A stretch of 64,000 nt of DNA. Origin: Hysterangium stoloniferum (lineage: Eukaryota > Basidiomycota > Agaricomycetes > Hysterangiales > Hysterangiaceae). The stretch spans positions 1 to 64,000 of the forward strand of contig WHVD01000116.1 in the NCBI GenBank assembly GCA_015178975.1, given 5' to 3'. The translations under genes and the position numbers were made by a program. Below are positions 21,690-32,389 of the stretch, piece after piece; within the stretch, counting starts at the first letter, position 1; each line of letters begins with the position of its first letter. Under the pieces are notes generated by a model. That model worked only from the letters and a program-made list of their open reading frames with translations, ran no database searches and was not told where the DNA came from.

Positions 21690-22240
21690 AATATCATTAT
21701 TTACCTTCAGTGAACAAAATGGAGTTTTGGAATGAAGGATATGGACAATAATGGAAGGAGTGCGATCAGGCATCAAAGCTTCCTAAGTTTCTGTGGTCTA
21801 TCACAGTAAAAACTGTAGTGTACCTTAGAAATTGTAATCTTACTCACATGAATAGCAGACATACACCATTTGAATACATCACAGAGGGAGAAACAGATTT
21901 GTCACATCTGTATACATTCGGAAGTCCTGTTAGTGTGGTGATTCCAAAGCAAAAACAGCTGAAATGGGACTCACGGTCAAAAATAGGCTACATGGTGGGT
22001 TATGAGCTGTATTCTTCACATTATTTGGCATGGGTGTGCAGGCAAGGTGAATCAAGAATGTGAGAGATGTAATATTTCATGAGGATGTGATGTCATTATC
22101 ATCCTGGGTGCCATGCAAGGTAACATTAGTTTTTTATCTCATTATGGGAGATACATACATATGTGGGATACTGATATTTGCCAAGTCCAAAAAAGACAAA
22201 ACTTAGGATTCTGGGTCAATAACTGACAATGGTGCACTGC
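21690..22240 (+). pseudogene. Ty1/copia integrase relic
   Basis: FSEQNGVLE near 21707 matches the segment around the catalytic Glu of copia integrase. After stops, the frame 21818-22063 reads the integrase C-terminal region (NSRHTPFEYITEGETDLSHL, then FGSPVSVVIPK and WDSRSKIGYMVGY). At least three stops or frame changes are present. It is cut on its right by a solo LTR-B that carries target duplications. Confidence 0.8.
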
Positions 22241-22854
22241 TGTTACAACCAGAATTCCCACCAGACTCTGTCCCTGTCTATGTCCGACTCTGTCCCACAT
22301 ATCAGTCACTGGACCCTTCTCGGAAAACCCGTCATCCCTCTAACTGAGCCCCATGCCCATTATAGTCAATGACCTGTCACAATTTGGACTCCACTCCATC
22401 CTGTTCCTTTCCTAACACCAAGTTTGGTGTTTACTTATATGTTTGCTAGTTTTGTTTTCATTATTACTGGATTTGGTATGTTATTCATTCCATAGTCTAT
22501 ATAGTCTGGCAGATGTTGTACATACAATCCAGTCACAAAATCAGCTTAGATTCTACTCAGTAATCTAGTACATTTTCTGCTCTAAACTCCTCTTTGAATT
22601 ATACTGCTCTCACTAGTCAGAGCCCATGGGCTCCGATCAACTTATCTATCTTGACTCCCCAACCTCTCAACCCATGACCTTTCAACCCACGACCCCTCGA
22701 TCCACAAACTCCGCCTGGACTCCCTGGGATTCCCGTCGGCCCATTTGAAATTGGACAACACATCTCACAAGGGCACAGCCTATAAGCTGAAGCCAAGTCC
22801 TACCAGATTTCCCACAGGTTTCTCTGGAAACCCTCCATGTATGCACCCTTAACA
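22241..22854 (+). repeat. Solo LTR-B with perfect 5-bp target duplication
   Basis: Starts TGTTACAACC and ends CCCTTAACA (TG...CA). The flanks are ACTGC at 22236-22240 and ACTGC at 22855-22859. Length is 614 bp. Four further copies or fragments of this family are at 36058, 43656, 44890 and 45751. Confidence 0.92.
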
Positions 22855-22859
22855 ACTGC

Positions 22860-25270
22860 TGAGAATGGAAGACACAACACAATTGCCATATTCATTGCTG
22901 TCACTTACATAATCAAGTACGGTTCAGTAAGGATGTGCAATGAATATTTGGTGATTGGTTGTTTGTGAGCTGAAAAAATCAGACACTTTGATGTTTGAAC
23001 ACAAAATAATTTCAGTTTAATATTTACATAATGTAGGTTATAGTCGACAGGGTAATTAAAGCATATGCCACCTGCCCTCCATGAAAATATTGTCCAAGCT
23101 GCCATCTGCAAGGCTTAATTAAGAGGAAATTTGTAGAAAAGAATGAAAATATCAAACACAAAATATTATCAAATTATTTAAGCCTGTGATAATTTATTAT
23201 TCAACCAGATTTAAGGAATAAGTGGTCATAAGTTCACAAAAGGTCAAAGTAAGCTAGCTGGGCTTAGTTTTAAGCCAAATTTTAAGCAAATTTAAGGGCT
23301 CAAAATCATATAGTTGTGTAGAGATTTTTGTAGAATATTTCAATATATCATAAAACAATATACTCCATGATCCACAATATTTTTGAGGCCCAGGAGAGGT
23401 TCGAAATGTGAAAGTTCTCATTGCTCATTATTAGTTTACATAAGATAAGTATGTTGCTAAAACTATAGGCTTTTTTATTTTTTCTTAAAAAAGCAAAAAG
23501 CATTCATTAGCATTGCTCATGAGTTTGCATAATAAGATGGAACATTTACCTATTCATAAATGACTGACTGACACATTCTAAGAGTGGTCCAGATGCAGAA
23601 TGTTCTATTTATTGTATTTTTAAACTTTTCTTTTTTTAATTTTTTCAAAAAAAAAAAAAAAAAAGAATTCATCAAACATTTTATTTTGTGGATTCCCTCT
23701 GGAGCACTACTTGACTACTTGCCATCAACCACCTTGGGTTTAAGCTGCCAGCCTACAGTACTGTAAATAAAATTCAAACACCCCCTGAGTAAACAGTGGG
23801 TACTATATTATTTCACACATTCCCATTCCCAGAAGGTCTCCTTGAGTTGTGATATAATGGCACCCAGTACCTCCCCCCCAGGGATTGAAGGTCACAATAT
23901 TTAAATTTCTGGTCATTAGCCATCTGCCCCTCTTTTCGACTGTGAGAAATAAATCAAATAGACAATACATATAAATGGCTTTGAGCCTGAGCCCAACATA
24001 TATCCATTCACAGCAGCTGCCGAGACATAATCCTGCACTATCCTGAATTTAAGTGAGGTGTGAAATGAGGCATTGTATGATGAAATATGGGAGGTATTGA
24101 GACTCTGAATGTGGGTGTATGGTACCTCCCAAACAGGATGCACAGTGACAGCCTGTTACCAACTTCTTTCAATATTCCCACGCTGAAAAAAATGACCGCT
24201 GCAGGCCAAAACGGCAGGAAGAAGAATGCAGGACAAATACTATCCTTTGATATATCTGTTGTGGACCAGTCTGCAGGCCCCTCTGTAAATGATTCTCCAT
24301 CCTAAACCTTCGATATCCCTGTGATGATTGGTCTCAAAAGTGGCTGTGAGCATTTGCCTACAGCCAAAGAAGCAAAAATAAATTTGAGCAATCTTCCAAA
24401 ACAAAAGCGGGTAATTCAGGACAGTAATAGTGTATCATTTTTAAAATATTATTAATATAATATTAATATATACATATATCTATTATTAGAGTTAGTACAA
24501 TCCTAATATAAATAAATAATAACAGGTTTTTCACCATTTGATAACTGGGCCCAGGTGATTGAAGTAACACCTTCACATTCCTTTATATCCACTTCCAAAC
24601 TCACGGTCAGAGGTTGTTGTGCTCAACCTATGCATCAATGTAGATTGTAGTACTTTCATTCTTCTTGGAGATCCTTTTTGTCTAGTCTTTATTCAGGCTC
24701 CAAATTTGCAATTCGCGAAACTGGGCAATGCCCTCCTTGCAACTTTACCTTTCCTCCCCCCTCTTTTCCTTTTCCTCTAACTTCCATACCACCTCCCCTT
24801 CCCCTCTCGAGCCTCCTACCCCCCAACCTGCTGCTTCTAAACCTCCTTCACCCCTCCACCTTGCTTTAGGGTACTTTCTCCCCTGACCACTATGTATCTT
24901 AGTTATGCAATGCAGTATACAAATTTATTAAAAAAAAAGGGGGGGGGGGGGGGGGCACATCCACCACACACTTAAGGTTCCAATGGCTTTATCACGGAAA
25001 CTTTGAAATAGCAGCCACCCTTATCAACACTGACCCATCTTTTGGGGCTGTAGGATTTTATTATTTTTGACCATGCAGCCCCCTGGATGGAACTAAATTT
25101 ACATGAATGGACATCTGCCACTTCTGCTCAAGCAATGGAGTTTTCTGCACTAAAAACTTGGCTGGACTATCTATTGCGATGAACTAGTTAGAGAGACATA
25201 TTCTGTCTCACACACTGGCAAGAGGGACATGACATTTTCTGGTCTGGATGGCAAGCTTCTAGTATTACAC
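22860..25270. other. CpG-poor intergenic or decayed TE sequence
   Basis: No frame has a recognisable domain. Notable simple sequence: T-rich then 18 A's at about 23625-23664, and AT-rich dinucleotide-like sequence at 24440-24490. A stretch at 24990-25185 reads, with one stop, like a polyprotein fragment (SAQAMEFSALKTWLDYLL) but cannot be assigned. Confidence 0.4.
24930..24955. repeat. A9-G17 homopolymer junction
   Basis: Nine A's are followed directly by seventeen G's. Such a tract is unstable and also error-prone in sequencing, so the exact length should not be trusted. Confidence 0.85.
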
Positions 25271-25524
25271 TGAGAACATGTTTCCTTATATACGGACTAG
25301 TTTGAAGGAGCATTCAGATGGCATCAGAGATGCAAACTACATACACAATACTTCCATCATCAGACAAACATTAGATGATACAATATCCGCGAATAGCACA
25401 CACCCTATTTCACGGTCACCTGAGGTCCACGACAGACCTGGTAGCAAACTCCCAAGGCCCAATGAAAGATACAATATTCTGTTTTCACAGTGCTCATAAG
25501 AATCTCCCAACACCTTCCAGATTT

Positions 25525-25610
25525 TTCTGTGGTTGTGAACCCAGGACCCTCGTGCTCACTCCCAAGGGTTACTGTTTTATACGATAGAGCAACAGAGCTG
25601 TCCCTATTCT
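25525..25610 (-). repeat. Possible tRNA-derived (SINE-like) Pol III promoter
   Basis: On the minus strand a B-box-like GGGTTCACAACC follows an A-box-like TTGCTCTATCG at roughly the tRNA spacing, with GTGAGCACGAGGGTCC between them resembling the anticodon and variable region of a tRNA-Pro-like sequence. The T-stem does not pair cleanly and the acceptor stem is weak, so it is not a functional tRNA. A tRNA-derived SINE head or tRNA pseudogene is possible. Confidence 0.35.
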
Positions 25611-25619
25611 GAAGCAGAT

Positions 25620-26245
25620 GATGAATTGGAATATGGCATCTCCCGCATGGTGAAAGGTGACCTGCCAGTGGAGTGCCAATTAAATCACAGCAGAATGTAC
25701 ATAATGATATATCCTTGACTAACAAAGCACCCCTACTGCAAGTTGGCCCCAGTTTGTTCTGGTGGCCTGCCATTTGATTCAAGCCTGTGAAACTAGCTTA
25801 CAGCTCATAGAAACCATATTATGACCTCCCTATGTTCAAGATGACTGATACCATTTGTGCAGTGAATGGCATTCTAGCTTGGGCTACTTGCTGTGGGTAA
25901 TACTGCCAAAGTTCATCCAAGTTGCTAGCTTGTGGTAGACCACATAAGTTTCTCCCAACTTCTGGGATCATGTTTAGTTCTCTTGGTGAGGTTCACCATC
26001 TACTGTCATAATAGAATGAAATATATTTGTTAATAATGTGAGATGAGCTCAGTAGTTTGAGAACAACTTGTTGCCACCATAGTCTGTGTGGTATTCTGCA
26101 ATAGTAGAAAACCAGACAAGTAAGGTAAGCGGGAGAACTCTTTTATTGCAATAACATAGTAATAAGTAGTACACACAACAATCAAATACAAATGTCCACT
26201 CCAATGCACAACCTCTCCAAGAAAATTCTTTCCTTTAATTCCATC
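25620..26245. other. No gene recognised
   Basis: CpG-poor sequence downstream of the carboxypeptidase relic; no supported frame. Confidence 0.4.
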
Positions 26246-26246
26246 A

Positions 26247-27450
26247 TTACAACACAGTACTGTTAGCCCACCTCAATGGGATACTATTGATCCACCTCGC
26301 AATAAGATCAGCTGCAGCCTCAGATTGATCAAAGGGAACCATGTGTCTAAAATATACAGGGGGGGACATGAGTCAAATCCTGGGCAGGCAAAAACACCAG
26401 ACAACCACATACCCCACCTTGTTCACCACTACAAAGGTATAGTTGGTGCCGACAGAGTGAACATCACCTGCCTCTTTCCCACTGCTAAGTGTAACCCATT
26501 TGCTGGTCTGCATTTTCTTGAAGGCTTCTGTGAAGGGGTGACCATCGAGGTTGTGTACCCATGCCTCATTATTTCCCTGTACAGAACATTTTAGAAGTTA
26601 TACACAGATTCTAAATATATATATACATACAATGAAATTGCACATGAAATCTAGAGTGAGGAAACTTTTGAGCATTTTGTTCTCTTCATTTTTCAAAAGA
26701 TGGTAACATGTGACATACCAGCTTTGCCAGCATACAGCAGTCTAACCCCCTTGTTCAAAAGTGGAACGAGCAATTCAGCTGCATTGTGCACGGAATCGCC
26801 CTGCAGCATAAACGTGAGATTTACTTCTATATTAGAGTCTGAAAACCAACAGAGAAGAAGAAGGTCGGACACAATAAATGGAGTGTTAACTTTACAGGAT
26901 ACATACCCTCGATCCTCGTAGCATGAGCTATCTTTCTTCATGTTGCATGTATTATTAGAAAGTAAGACCTAAATATTGTATAATGGACTAAAGTACAGCC
27001 AAATACTATTTACTGCTTATATATCTTTAGTAGAACAATGAAGAAGTGAGAACAATAAGCAGTGGAACAAAGGAAAGGGTAAGTGACACAACTCCTTTGT
27101 TGTCTTAAAAATAGATATGATCTTCAGAATCTGTTGTTCATGATGTATACATTCCAACATGTATGCCTGACGTCATATGGGTTAAGACCTAGGTTTAGGA
27201 TTGGTGCGAACATTTGATTGTTGCAGTATAGTTGAGCTGGCACACTGCAAAGATAATTAGAGACAGATGCGGGTGTACAGATAAACCACCGAATCTGCTT
27301 ACCAAACCAACTTTGAATTGAAGGAGTAACAAGCCTTGACGAGAGTTTGACAAATCGAGGCTGTACTAAATAACAAAGTACACTCAGGTCCTTGGGGATC
27401 ATCATAGAGAGCGTAGGGTCCTTCATAAACGGGTTCATTATTATCATTGT
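26247..27450 (-). pseudogene. Serine carboxypeptidase (S10, CPY-like), C-terminal half only
   Basis: Minus-strand exons match the C-terminal half of fungal carboxypeptidase Y-type enzymes, which are vacuolar or secreted and remove C-terminal residues from peptides. From the 5' side: EPVYEGPYALYDDPQGPEC (about 27380-27440); an intron 27245-27302 (GTAAGC...TTGCAG); VPAQLYCNNQ...GLNPYDVRHTC; a short exon near 26905-26945; LQGDSVHNAAELLVPLL; an exon giving DFMCNFI with the catalytic Asp; GNNEAWVHNLDG; and after a GTATGT...TTTTAG intron, GHMVPFDQSEAAADL with the catalytic His, stopping at 26247. The N-terminal half with the catalytic Ser (GESYAG-type motif) is absent upstream. One exon junction near 26905 does not keep frame, and about 30 residues before LQGD are missing. 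A decayed, truncated gene is the best reading. Confidence 0.8.
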
Positions 27451-27539
27451 CATGTAAAATGATGATGAATGTGAACTGTGTATGAGTAGATTAATTGCTG
27501 TAGAAGTCAACGCGACTCGACGTGTTGTGGTGTAAGCCT

Positions 27540-28195
27540 GGCGCCCCAGGCATACCAGTGGACCTTTAGTTACTTATGTAATCATCCTGTTTTTCTCCCC
27601 TGCCCAGCCATGTATCCTGTTCGTTAGTTCATCGAGCAATACACTGTGGTCCTATCAACCCGTGTGACCCGGACCCAGTGAGCCCATTTGACGACAGGCT
27701 TCCATGTGGTTAGCCCAAAATGGAACCCCTTAGTAAAGGTGTCACGCCGCAGCCCGTTTGGGAGGTACACCACAACCTGAATCGGACGTGGGAAACTGCA
27801 GGTTTTTCACCGCTTGATACCTGCGTGAAATTTAAGACCAAAACGCTTAAAATATCCTAACTAAGGGGACTTTTCCCGTTGTGCTGTTCTCATTTTAACG
27901 CAATAGTTCCAACAGCAGCCGCAACGGGGCCAACAGCGAGGACAGGGACAGGCTCACAGTTCCATGTAAGAATACGACGGGTTTTCATGCGGGTGAGGGC
28001 ACAAATGCTGATGTGACCATGTGTCATTAGGAATTATTTGATTTCTGAGGTAATTCTGCAACAGGTGGGTGACAAAGTCCCTACTTAAAATAAAACTGAT
28101 GACTAATCTACTGTAAAGCACTACTAAGCCGAGCGGTGAGATCAACGACGTGCAACACCGTATGAGTTCTAACATTCCGCACCGTCAGCCGTCTG
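27540..28195. other. Unassigned, CpG-rich
   Basis: Starts where homology to the carboxypeptidase ends. No coding frame above about 70 codons with a domain. It may mark the breakpoint that removed the 5' half of that gene. Confidence 0.35.
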
Positions 28196-28199
28196 ACAG

Positions 28200-28748
28200 G
28201 TGGTACCAAATATGAATGGACAAGCATGGCACCAAGTAATGAGTCAGTTCCGCGTAGCGTCACGACTTGCTACTGTGGGTAGCACGCTTTCTACTCCATC
28301 AGCCTCAGCCCCACTGCCCTTCTACTACCACCGAAGTCCTTGCCATCCCCGCTCCCACCGTCAATTTTATGCCCTTCCCTTCGCTCACCCTTGCTCAGAT
28401 GCAGGCTTATCAGGCCTACTATCAACATCATTACCGACAACGCGCATTGCGCATAGGCCCAAGCACTGGCCCGATCATCTGTCGCCATGTCATCCCACAT
28501 CGGCATCTCAGTCGCAATCCAAAAGCATCTTCGTCGTCACCTCATCAACATCTAAACCAATCACAACCCCCGTTCCCCCGTTTGCCGTACAGATCTCTGC
28601 ACAGCCCAATGGGGCCGGGAGAGGGATAAGCGCCCCACACACCAATATTATCCCTCACCGCATGCCAATTTACCTCTTCAACCCAGTACAAGTGCGAGTA
28701 CAAGTACGTGTACTAAGCCGCCTAGCACAACACTCTACCTGCAGCTAA
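28200..28748 (+). pseudogene. Pro/Ser-rich coding-like stretch, function unknown
   Basis: Two overlapping plus-strand frames (28200-28748 and 28267-28629) are long. The second reads a more protein-like PFPSLTLAQMQAYQAYYQ and probably carries the original frame. Pro, Ser, His and Gln dominate. No domain and no reliable start; a fragment of a disordered host protein is possible. Confidence 0.25.
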
Positions 28749-28800
28749 CTCCAAAGGGGTAGGTAGTGCACCCCGGAGTGAGATTTATTGGCCGCCGTAT

Positions 28801-29040
28801 GTGAGAGGAACAAGCGTGGGCACCGAGAGTAAGGATAGGGCAGCTGAGAATGGATCAGAGGCGCAGGAGGCGCGAGAGGCGCGAGAGGCTATACAGGCGA
28901 CGGTGATGGTAACAGCAACGGCAATGGCAACAGGAACGGCGTTAGCATCAGCGCCAGCAACGACGTCTAGTGGTGAAACCGATCCAGTGACGAAGATTTC
29001 CGCCGTGAGCGGAGCTGTTGCGTCGAGTGTTGTTGGATAA
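28801..29040 (+). CDS. Small Ala/Thr-rich ORF, doubtful
   Basis: Seventy-nine codons from ATG 28801, Ala/Thr/Glu-rich with a repeated EAREAREAI stretch. Its 3' end overlaps the probable start of a copia-type LTR at about 29031, so if real it is truncated by that insertion. No domain. Confidence 0.2.
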   Translation: MRGTSVGTESKDRAAENGSEAQEAREAREAIQATVMVTATAMATGTALASAPATTSSGETDPVTKISAVSGAVASSVVG

Positions 29041-29340
29041 CACCATCGAAATATATGCGGCCCAAGTTGACCGATCCCAAGACCATGTACCCGCAGACAT
29101 AGGTACCCGGTATCTACAACACATTATTAGTGGTGCCTAGCAATATATATGGTCAAGTATATAATCCGGAACTACAGTAGTACTACCTCAGTCCGTTATA
29201 CAATAAACGTGACTGAGGTAAGTAAAGGTTGTTATGTATCTGTACTTGATGTAACTAATAAATGTTTATTAGTTACACTTAGGTACATAAAATATTAGTC
29301 CGTTATACAATAAACGTGACTGAGTTACACTTAAGTTTTA
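29031..29340 (+). repeat. Probable copia-type solo LTR, diverged
   Basis: Begins TGTTGGATAACACC and contains two exact 28-bp repeats (29190-29217 and 29297-29324, starting AGTCCGTTATAC and ending GTGACTGAG), with a 26-bp palindrome between them (29251-29276, 12-bp arms). The young copia LTRs at 58443-58775 and 63163-63512 have the same layout (repeat, palindrome, repeat) at nearly the same spacing and end their repeats with GACTGAG. The length of about 310 bp also fits. Target duplications are not clear. Confidence 0.5.
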
Positions 29341-29344
29341 CTTT

Positions 29345-29855
29345 CTAACAAATGCAGATAACACTGCAGGGGAATTGTCATCTGCGGTCAAAACAATCAA
29401 CCACTCGACGAGGCCTTGCCTTCCATGTCTCCATGATGACTTCGAAACGCCTTTATTGCGCGAATCCTATTCACTCATATCTTTCTCTTTCATATCTCTT
29501 TCGTATCACCAGTATTTGATTACTTACTCCACTCAGTTTTGTTATTTTTTTCTGCACACTTGTGTGTCTCCTCTCTTCTCTGCCCACTTTAGCTTCATCC
29601 TCATCGATCACTGTCTTTTTTTTCAGCCTATCATCCACATCAACTTATGTACTATAAATAATGCACCGTCATCTTGGAGGGAATACCTTGTATCTGTTGG
29701 TGTGGGTGTGAGACGTTTGTTCGCAGCTTGCAATTAACTGCAACAGGAGTTATGATACAATACAGATCTCAGAATCCAAAGTGCAAAGTTCCGAGCAAAG
29801 ATGCCGTCATGTTATATTTATAGGCTAAAGTGCAGCGTCATCAGTTAAACGTTTC
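29345..29855. other. No supported gene
   Basis: The 120-codon frame at 29375-29737 is Phe/Ser/Tyr-rich from a T/C-rich strand and looks like chance. Confidence 0.4.
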
Positions 29856-29858
29856 GAT

Positions 29859-30397
29859 ATGAAAAATATTCCACAAATTCCAGATGACATTGCGATTGAT
29901 TGGCGTAACGGCCAAGGAGCTATGGAAGACGACGAAAATGAAGGTAGGCTCGATACAAGAGAGATTGGACGACAGGGGTCAAACTGAAGGCAGCATTTTT
30001 AGCGTCGATATATGTACATAGTATAACATATTCAAACCTCCAAAATATTAGACCCACACAAACGAAGGCTCCACCGGATCCGGTGACCACTGAAATCTCC
30101 GTCGTATGTCCCATCTTTGTTTCCTCATCTCAACTCTACTCCAATGTAGAAGACGATGGGATGGATGTCTTGAACGCAGAAGGTGGTGTATGTCCTTCCA
30201 GGCCTGACGGGTGTGGGCACGCGTTTCCGAAAAGGCGGCACAGACAGTGGTTGTGGTTGTGGTTGCATGTAAGGCGGGACAGAATGCATCACTTGCCGGA
30301 TGCGTGGGGACGATACGCGGGGAGGGCTGCATCCGAGTCGAACTTGAAAAACGGTACAGCAGTGATTAGAAGACATAAGAGGTATTACTATGTGTAA
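29859..30397 (+). CDS. Candidate small gene, unknown function
   Basis: ATG at 29859 opens MKNIPQIPDDIAIDWRNG and runs into an acidic MEDDENEG, where a GTAGGC donor near 29944 could start an intron. Downstream a frame at 30083-30397 reads VEDDGMDVLNAEGG and then becomes Arg/Trp/His-rich. The N-terminal exon looks like real protein; the rest may be misframed. No domain recognised. Confidence 0.3.
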
Positions 30398-30399
30398 AG

Positions 30400-31225
30400 A
30401 GAAAGGCTATAAGTCGGTCCTTGTCGTCCGGAAAAAAATCCACACCCTCAATGGGGGCCATGGGAAAGTGCCGCGCAGGGTGTCGTAACTGCCGCGACTG
30501 CCGCGAACACCCCAAAATGCCTTCAAAGACACATTTACCTAGCATAAAATATACATACTTTTGTATATATTCTTCATAATATATCAATCTGTTCATTAGG
30601 ACCCTGTGAATTTACTTTAAGACTGGGTTTGGATGCTTAAAATTGTGAATGGTCCTTTTTCTAAGAGCATATATCATTTAAAATGGTATTTTGAGTATTA
30701 CCATTCAAAATATAGCTATGTTTTAGTTTGAAGCCAAAATGTATATTCGCGGCACCTCACAGCAGTGCGTGGCACCCCACAGTATTCAATGTCGGAGTTT
30801 GAAATCTTTTCAAGCCTCGACAGTCAACCTCTCCAATTCTTGAGCTAAATCATACTATATCTTTTGGTGACACTCTGATCAGCTTCACTATTCATCCAGT
30901 GTTATAGAGCATTGTTTCTTTCCAATTATTCTACACTTCTGTAAGAGTTTTGGGAATCTCTAAGATATACTTCATTGATTAAATAAGTTTTAATATTTTT
31001 AGTTATCCTCCTGACCCCTTAATACAGTATTACTTAATTTCATTTGTTCTGTCAATGATATTATATATGTCAATTCCTCTGTATCGTCTTTATTGTAGTC
31101 AAAATCCTCTTTCATCCACATCAAATGATGTTACTGAGGTTTCAGATCACCCAAGCCAACAACTCACCATATGTTTAATAATAAACATGCTAGTTTATAT
31201 TGTAGGGTAAAAACATCAGGGCAAC
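30400..31225. other. AT-rich, CpG-poor spacer
   Basis: Only short frames. An imperfect hairpin (AAAATGGTA / TACCATT) lies at about 30678-30706. Confidence 0.45.
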
Positions 31226-31229
31226 AAGT

Positions 31230-32208
31230 TCTAATCATAGATTTATTGTTAATCCTTTCAAATTTATCTGTTATATGACCAAACTGATCTTCTATGGTAG
31301 ATCTGAAAGTTCCAAATATGTCTTTAAATATTGTTCTTCAGGACTCAATTCTACACTTCTAGGTTTTAGAACAGGACATTTTTTGTAGTTAGGTCTGTTG
31401 ATTCAACAACTTTATCAATATATAGTGTATATGCACCATCAAGGGCCATACAGTCACTTTTATCCATAAATCTTCCTAAATTTAATTTTGTAAACATTGG
31501 TCCATCTGTATTTTGAGCACATGGCTCTGAATTAGGTACAAATAGGAATATATCATTCATATCAATAGCTACCTGGGTTCGGAATCCAGGTTTCTTTAAT
31601 TTATAAGAGTATTGTTCTGCTGAGCTCAAACTAGTACAGGTTAACCTTGTATCACTCCCATCAAGGAACAAAGTAACTTCTTGAATTTTTCTGGATTCTT
31701 CAGCCTTGCTGATAATATTCTAATGATTATGTTTGAAAACATAGTAGAAAACCTTAATGATATTGTTCATGAGTTTTTTATTGATTCCCCTATCCTTTGT
31801 ATGAAAAATAGATTGAATCTGATCAAAAGTCCTGCTAGGGATATAGTCATTCATTTCCTGAAGTGTTTCTCCAGTTAATAAATGATAAAGGATGAGAAGC
31901 CCTTTATCAATCTTTTTATATGGACCAGGATAATCATGAGTAGGAAATATAACAGCCAGAAAGAAAAATACTGGAATTGGACCAAGAAGTTCAAAAAGAA
32001 GTTCCATTACCTTTTTGAGCCCTTTCACAGATTTCAACTCAGTTCTATGATGTGTTTTGAGATCTATAGTTGGCCAGTCCTGCTTAAGAAAAGTCCAGTG
32101 TTCTTTCATCAAATTCTGAAATTGTAAATTGAGTTGATGTTTGTATTTGAGTTTTTGTTCCAATGTCAAAGACATGATATGAGTTAATCTATCATGTACT
32201 TTAAGCAA
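31230..32208 (-). pseudogene. DDE-type transposase relic (DDE_Tnp_4 / Harbinger-like)
   Basis: A 162-codon N-terminal frame (31720-32208) holds a helix-rich region with LLILYHLLTGETLQEMNDY, typical of the part before the catalytic domain. The next frame (31366-31671) carries the endonuclease core: FLDGSDTRL, then KKPGFRTQVAIDMNDI and CMALDGAYTLYI, as in basidiomycete DDE_Tnp_4 transposases of DNA cut-and-paste elements. A frameshift separates the two near 31700 and the C-terminus after 31366 decays into stops. No terminal inverted repeats could be assigned. Confidence 0.75.
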
Positions 32209-32364
32209 TTTTCTAATTCATTTTATTTTAATCTGATATGTTATCTACATGATAGGTACAGTGAGGGACAAAACCCTTCCAATGATTTTTAGTTGTACAA
32301 AGATTCTTGAATAACTCAAGAACCACTAGATACAGACCTGAAATTTGGTGGTTGGTTAGGTCTA

Positions 32365-32380
32365 TATGTTATCTATATGC
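32365..32380 (+). repeat. Left arm of 16-bp perfect inverted repeat flanking the Helitron relic
   Basis: TATGTTATCTATATGC here is the exact reverse complement of 34996-35011. Helitron coding sequence starts within about 30 bases inside this arm. Confidence 0.85.
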
Positions 32381-32389
32381 TCTTGGGAC

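Noticed and set aside
24990-25185. RNase H fragment of a retroelement
   Set aside because: The resemblance (SAQAMEFSALKTWLDYLL) is short, lacks catalytic Asp residues in the right places and is interrupted by a stop.
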